Source of the DNA: HXMU1420-13 sp034669965
GTDB lineage: Bacteria; Bacteroidota; Rhodothermia; Balneolales; Balneolaceae
NCBI GenBank assembly: GCA_034669965.1
Contig: JAXMOK010000001.1
Span: 620,001 to 684,000, forward strand
Reading direction: 5' to 3'
DNA length: 64,000 nt
Part shown: positions 59,965 through 64,000 of the stretch, one piece after another
Numbering within the stretch: the stretch's first letter is position 1
Layout: the number at the start of each line of letters is the position of its first letter
Position numbers and translations under genes: made by a program
Notes under the pieces: generated by a model
What the model was told of the DNA's origin: nothing
Database searches by the model: none
The model's input: the letters and a program-made list of their open reading frames with translations, nothing else

Positions 59965-62630
59965 TCACCTAACACCCGCTTCAACTCAGTCAACAGCATC
60001 AACGCTTCGATAGGTGTGATTCGATTTGGATCAACGGCTTCGAGCTTGTTCATCAATGTTTCGAATTTGGGATCCATGTGATTGGCGAACAAACTCATCT
60101 GGGCGATCTCATCCTGCTTTTCGATGGAGTTCGTCATTTGCCTTGCCGCCGCTTTTTGTTTCGATGCTCGGTTCGCAGCTTCCCCGTTTGTATTGGTGAT
60201 ATCGAGGCTATGGCTTTCTAAATTCCCCAGAATCTCTTTCGCTCGATTGATTACCACATCAGGTAAACCGGCCATATTCGCCACTTGAATTCCATAACTG
60301 TGATCGGCTCCGCCCTGAATTAATTTGCGAAGGAAAATCACTTTCCCATCGTGTTCTTTCACCTGCACGTTAAAATTGCGGATGCGATCGTACATGCTTT
60401 CCAGCTCATTCAACTCATGATAATGCGTAGCAAACAAGGTTTTTGCAGCAACAGGAGCATGATTATGCAGATATTCTGCCAACGACCATGCGATGCTCAA
60501 GCCATCAAACGTACTGGTACCGCGCCCCACTTCATCCAGCAAGATTAACGATCGAGGAGTGGCGTTATTCAGGATATTCGCGGCTTCATTCATTTCCACC
60601 AAAAACGTGGATTCACCGGCAGCCAGATTATCCGAAGCACCAACGCGCGTAAAAATCTTATCCACCAACCCAATATGCGCAGCTTCAGCAGGCACAAAAC
60701 TCCCGAGTTGAGCCATCAACACAATTAATCCGGTTTGGCGAAGGATGATACTTTTACCAGCCATGTTTGGTCCGGTAATGATCATAATTTGCTGCTCGCC
60801 GTTGTTCAACTCAATATCGTTGGGGATAAACGGCTCGCCCAGCGGCAGCGACTGTTCAACTACAGGGTGTCTCCCTTTCTTGATATTAATTTCTTCCGAG
60901 TCGCGCACTTCCGGTTTTGCGTAGTTATTTCGAAATGCGACTTCAGCAAAACTTTGAAGCACATCCAGCTGAGCGATGGCTTGCGCAATTTGTTGAATGT
61001 CATCGGCATACTCGGCAACAAAAACGCGCACTTCTTCAAACAACTGATATTCGAGCGATTTACTTCGATCTTCTGCCGATAAAACTTTTTCTTCAATTTC
61101 TTTCAACTCCGGTGTAATATATCGCTCGGCATTTACCAATGTTTGTTTGCGGATAAAGGTATCCGGAACTTTGTCTTTATGAGAATTCGTCACCTCAATG
61201 TAATAGCCAAACACTTTGTTGTAGCCTATTTTTAGTGATGGGATTCCGCTTTCAGCCGAAAGTTTATCTTTAATCTGAGCGATGTAATTCTTGCCATTTT
61301 TAGCTATGTCTCTCAATTCATCCAGCTCTTCATTCACTCCATCCTGAATCATCCCGCCATCACGAATGCTTGCCGGTGGCTCTTCAGCAATCGTCTCATG
61401 AATCTTATGCTGTACCTCCATCAATAACTTCAATCGCGAGTTGATGTCTTGTAGTAGCGGCTGCTCCCAGCTCGAAAATAAACTCTTCAATCTTGGAACC
61501 TGGCTCAACGATCGCTCAATTTGCTTCAAATCTCGGGCGTTCGTTCGGCCCACGCAAATGCGCGAAATCAAACGTTCTAAATCCCCTATTTCATCCATCT
61601 CGTCTCTTAATGATGAACGAATTGAATGGTTTTCATACAATGCTTCTACGGCATCCAGGCGATGTTGAATCGGAGTGATTTTTTTTAGCGGACGCATAAT
61701 CCATCGGCGCAGCAATCGGCCTCCCATCGCAGTAGCAGTCTCGTCCATAATGGAGATCAATGTGCCTTCGGTGCTGCCTGCCTGAATACTGCTGGTGAGC
61801 TCGAGATTCCGTTTTGTTGCAGGATCCAGCGACATAAAATCGTTACTTTCGTAGGCATACAATCGCTTTAAATGCAGTAGATATGCCTTTTGCGTTTCCT
61901 TCATGTAATGCAGTAAAGCGCCGGCTGCAACCTGAGCTACTTTCAGCTCTTCCACACCAAATCCTTTTAAGGAATGTGTTTTAAAGTGATCGGTGAGGGT
62001 TTTGTAGCCGTAATCACCTTCAAATACCCAATCGTCGATGAACGAAATATTGAACGACTCGAAATGCTTATCCAGCTTGCCTTTTAACTTTGCTTGCATC
62101 AAAATTTCGGACGGCTGAACTGCTGCCATCAAGCTTCTTAACTGACCTTCGTTTACTTCGCTAAGCGCAAACTCGCCGGTAGAAATATCCGAAAATGCCA
62201 CGCCATAGAGCGGCCCAGCAATAAAAATCGAAAGTATGTAATTGTTGCGCTTATGCTCCAACAGCTTGTCGGATAAAGTCACGCCCGGCGTGGTGATTTC
62301 GGTCACATCGCGTTCTACAATTTTGCGTCCACCTTTTTTTGCTTCTTCAGGACTTTCAGTCTGCTCGCAAACCGCCACTTTATAGCCTTTCTTTACCAAT
62401 TTGGGCAGATAAGTATCGAGCGCATGAAAGGGAAATCCGGCCAAAGGCGTTTGATCGCCCCCGTTATTTCTTTTGGTAAGGGTGATACCCAGTTCTTTGC
62501 TCACCAGCACGGCGTCGTCAGAAAACGTTTCGTAAAAATCCCCCACTCTAAATAATAATACAGTACCGGGATATTGTGCTTTTATATCCTCGTATTGGCG
62601 CATTAATGGAGTTTGTTTGCGTGCCGCCAT
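59961..62630 (-). CDS. mutS: DNA mismatch repair protein MutS
   Basis: Mismatch recognition ATPase, 889 residues. Starts MAARKQTPLMRQYEDI; the mismatch-reading Phe-x-Glu is in FRVGDFYETF. The connector, lever and clamp domains are present, and the ATPase shows Walker A GPNMAGKSIILRQ, the signature STFLVEMNE, and LILLDEVGRGTSTFDG. A beta-clamp motif QMSLFA lies near the C terminus. The ATG is at 62630, 143 bp from the divergent BrkB gene. Confidence 0.97.
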   Translation of the reverse strand: MAARKQTPLMRQYEDIKAQYPGTVLLFRVGDFYETFSDDAVLVSKELGITLTKRNNGGDQTPLAGFPFHALDTYLPKLVKKGYKVAVCEQTESPEEAKKGGRKIVERDVTEITTPGVTLSDKLLEHKRNNYILSIFIAGPLYGVAFSDISTGEFALSEVNEGQLRSLMAAVQPSEILMQAKLKGKLDKHFESFNISFIDDWVFEGDYGYKTLTDHFKTHSLKGFGVEELKVAQVAAGALLHYMKETQKAYLLHLKRLYAYESNDFMSLDPATKRNLELTSSIQAGSTEGTLISIMDETATAMGGRLLRRWIMRPLKKITPIQHRLDAVEALYENHSIRSSLRDEMDEIGDLERLISRICVGRTNARDLKQIERSLSQVPRLKSLFSSWEQPLLQDINSRLKLLMEVQHKIHETIAEEPPASIRDGGMIQDGVNEELDELRDIAKNGKNYIAQIKDKLSAESGIPSLKIGYNKVFGYYIEVTNSHKDKVPDTFIRKQTLVNAERYITPELKEIEEKVLSAEDRSKSLEYQLFEEVRVFVAEYADDIQQIAQAIAQLDVLQSFAEVAFRNNYAKPEVRDSEEINIKKGRHPVVEQSLPLGEPFIPNDIELNNGEQQIMIITGPNMAGKSIILRQTGLIVLMAQLGSFVPAEAAHIGLVDKIFTRVGASDNLAAGESTFLVEMNEAANILNNATPRSLILLDEVGRGTSTFDGLSIAWSLAEYLHNHAPVAAKTLFATHYHELNELESMYDRIRNFNVQVKEHDGKVIFLRKLIQGGADHSYGIQVANMAGLPDVVINRAKEILGNLESHSLDITNTNGEAANRASKQKAAARQMTNSIEKQDEIAQMSLFANHMDPKFETLMNKLEAVDPNRITPIEALMLLTELKRVLGD

Positions 62631-62773
62631 GCTTTAAATCGGGTTTGCTAACTTATTTTGATTGGTTTTTATGCAGTACTGAACTTACCAATGTATTGAC
62701 TTAAAAACTAAGCAATGGATTTTGAAATAACGATTGTATGCCTTTATTTTGATTCAAATAAAGAATCATCTTT

Positions 62774-63682
62774 GTGCAGAAATTCAAAGCCTACTGGAAA
62801 CGGGCGTTGGCTTTGGCCAGCGAGAAGGACATTTTTTTCAACGCGTCGGCGATAACATTCAACCTGTTCATCTGCGCGATTCCTTTTATCCTGATTCTGA
62901 TCTCCATCATTGGATACATCCTGTCTTTCGATCAGGCGTTCGAAGAAATAGTTCGATACGGCTCAGAACTTATTCCGGTTTTTGATTACGAAGCTTCAGA
63001 AGAAGATGTAGTACAAGGCGCTCAAACTCTCGAGAGCATTTTACAGCCCTTAGTTGGTGCAAGAACTGTATTTGGGGTTACCGGTCTCATCATTTTGGCC
63101 TTATTTACCCAAGGGTTATTACACAGTTTTAAGCATGTAATTTTCGATGTATTTGATGTGGAAGAGCGTGCTCACCCAGTAAAAGATGCACTGTACAATT
63201 TCCTTGGTTTTGGTGTAATCGGTGGGGTGTTCATCTTTTTCAGCCTGGCCATTTCTTTTATATCGCTATTCGATTTTAGTGTAATCAAAGTACCATATAC
63301 CGAGGTTGAGATTCGCTTGCCATGGGTTTATGATGTATTAGATTTCATCCTGCCTATTATATTTACCTTTTTCCTCATTTTTGTAATCTATCGTTTCGTA
63401 AGCGAACGTAAGATCACTTATAGAACTGCCATAATCGGCGCAGGTATTTATACTTTTCTGTTCGAACTCGCAAAATGGGTGGTTACCGTTTATTTGGGCT
63501 ACGCATTCTCAACCTATCAGTATTTTTATCAAGGATATGCGGTATTGATCATCATAGGAATTTGGGCATTTTACACCTCGCTCCTTTTTGTGGTTTCAGT
63601 GATTTTAACACGGGCCTACAAAGAAACCTACGAGCAATCGACCACCCCCACCGATGCAAACCCCTACGCCGGTTTAGATTGA
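62774..63682 (+). CDS. YihY/BrkB-family inner-membrane protein
   Basis: Membrane protein of 302 residues with about six helices, starting at GTG 62774. It has FNASAITFNLFICAIPFILILI, the large periplasmic loop, and the conserved tail helices with YGYAFSTYQYFYQGYAVLIIIGIW-like order (GYAFSTYQYFYQGYA). Family role is unproven despite the old RNase BN name. The start of the glycosylase gene overlaps its stop by 1 bp. Confidence 0.92.
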   Translation: MQKFKAYWKRALALASEKDIFFNASAITFNLFICAIPFILILISIIGYILSFDQAFEEIVRYGSELIPVFDYEASEEDVVQGAQTLESILQPLVGARTVFGVTGLIILALFTQGLLHSFKHVIFDVFDVEERAHPVKDALYNFLGFGVIGGVFIFFSLAISFISLFDFSVIKVPYTEVEIRLPWVYDVLDFILPIIFTFFLIFVIYRFVSERKITYRTAIIGAGIYTFLFELAKWVVTVYLGYAFSTYQYFYQGYAVLIIIGIWAFYTSLLFVVSVILTRAYKETYEQSTTPTDANPYAGLD

Positions 63683-64000
63683 TGGCTTCAAAACTTAGTA
63701 TCGATTTTTACGAATGTGATGACGTAGTTCAAATCGCTCAAGATTTACTAGGTAAAGTACTTTGTACGCATAAAAATGGAAGCCTCACGAAAGGTATCAT
63801 TGTAGAAACAGAAGCCTACAATGGTAGAACCGACAAAGCCTGCCATGCTCATTTTGCCGGGAAAACCAATCGAACTAAGATCATGTATGAACGAGGTGGG
63901 TTGGCGTACGTCTATTTGTGCTATGGCATTCATCATCTGTTTAATATTGTAACCAACAAAGAAGGATACGCAGATGCGGTTTTAATTCGAGGGATCGAGC
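63682..64000 (+). CDS. 3-methyladenine DNA glycosylase (AAG/MPG family), 5' part
   Basis: The gene runs off the right edge; 106 codons are seen. ATG at 63682 shares its A with the BrkB stop (TGATG). Landmarks are LSIDFYECDDVVQIAQDLLG, the catalytic Glu in IVETEAYNG, CHAHFAGKTNRTKIMYERGG, and YVYLCYGIHHLFNIVT. The family removes alkylated purines in base-excision repair. Confidence 0.93.
   Translation, partial: MASKLSIDFYECDDVVQIAQDLLGKVLCTHKNGSLTKGIIVETEAYNGRTDKACHAHFAGKTNRTKIMYERGGLAYVYLCYGIHHLFNIVTNKEGYADAVLIRGIE

Overview
The window looks like chromosomal DNA from a Gram-negative bacterium of the Bacteroidota/Balneolota group, most like a Balneola- or Gracilimonas-type marine organism. 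This is inferred from three proteins ending in a type A type-IX-secretion (T9SS) tail with the motif NYPNPFNP, a periplasmic Reg_prop/Y_Y_Y sensor kinase of Bacteroidota style, and many palindromic intergenic repeats. No ribosomal RNA is present. One tRNA (Gly, anticodon GCC) lies at 55.7 kb.

Layout. 0-3.7 kb: the end of a class III adenylate cyclase, then uvrA. 4.0-16.2 kb: an envelope block of sensor kinase, NarL-type response regulator, a PorE-like TPR/propeller/OmpA protein, and divergently a 1742-residue secreted repeat protein with a T9SS tail. Three copies of a perfectly spaced inverted repeat, AATACCC-N6-GGGTATT, lie before the regulator gene and in the divergent promoter region, which suggests one small regulon. 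17.2-22.4 kb: housekeeping genes secD, secF, a STAS anti-sigma antagonist, purA and a SRAP (HMCES/YedK) protein. 22.7-31.5 kb: a candidate lipoprotein, a Y-family DNA polymerase with a divergent unknown partner, a subtilisin-like lipoprotein protease, a thrombospondin-type-3 repeat protein and a sulfotransferase-like gene, including a broken duplicate of that gene's 3' end. 31.5-34.9 kb: two aminotransferases and two NTF2-fold proteins in one reverse-strand cluster. 35-49.9 kb: mostly housekeeping (Na+/solute symporter, rdgB, SemiSWEET, sugar/nucleoside kinase, NudL, an amino-acid oxidase with an M20 amidohydrolase, mnmD, serA, engB, purF, osmC), plus one decayed membrane-protein gene, an orphan histidine kinase and a small unknown gene behind a strong 18-bp inverted repeat.

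The most unusual region is 51.6-55.8 kb. A 3851-bp element (51725-55575) is bounded by perfect 26-bp inverted REP palindromes. It sits cleanly in a terminator stem between two degenerate 115-nt copies of tRNA-Gly 3'-half sequence, next to the intact tRNA-Gly gene. Each end of the element is a REP-RAYT-REP module (REP-associated tyrosine transposase, both copies broken). Between them lie a 5'-truncated RHS toxin gene with a GIY-YIG-like tip, its adjacent AT-rich candidate immunity gene, and an IS110 transposase remnant. It resembles a composite transposon built from REPtrons and carrying a polymorphic toxin/immunity pair.

55.8-64 kb: a UPF1/DNA2-type helicase, a GntR regulator, a DUF559 endonuclease gene enclosed by inverted 31-bp repeats, mutS with two translationally coupled tiny membrane proteins, a BrkB/YihY membrane protein, and the start of a 3-methyladenine DNA glycosylase. 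DNA repair and nucleotide-pool functions recur across the window (uvrA, SRAP, pol Y, rdgB, DUF559/Vsr-like, mutS, alkylpurine glycosylase), but they are scattered and do not form one operon.
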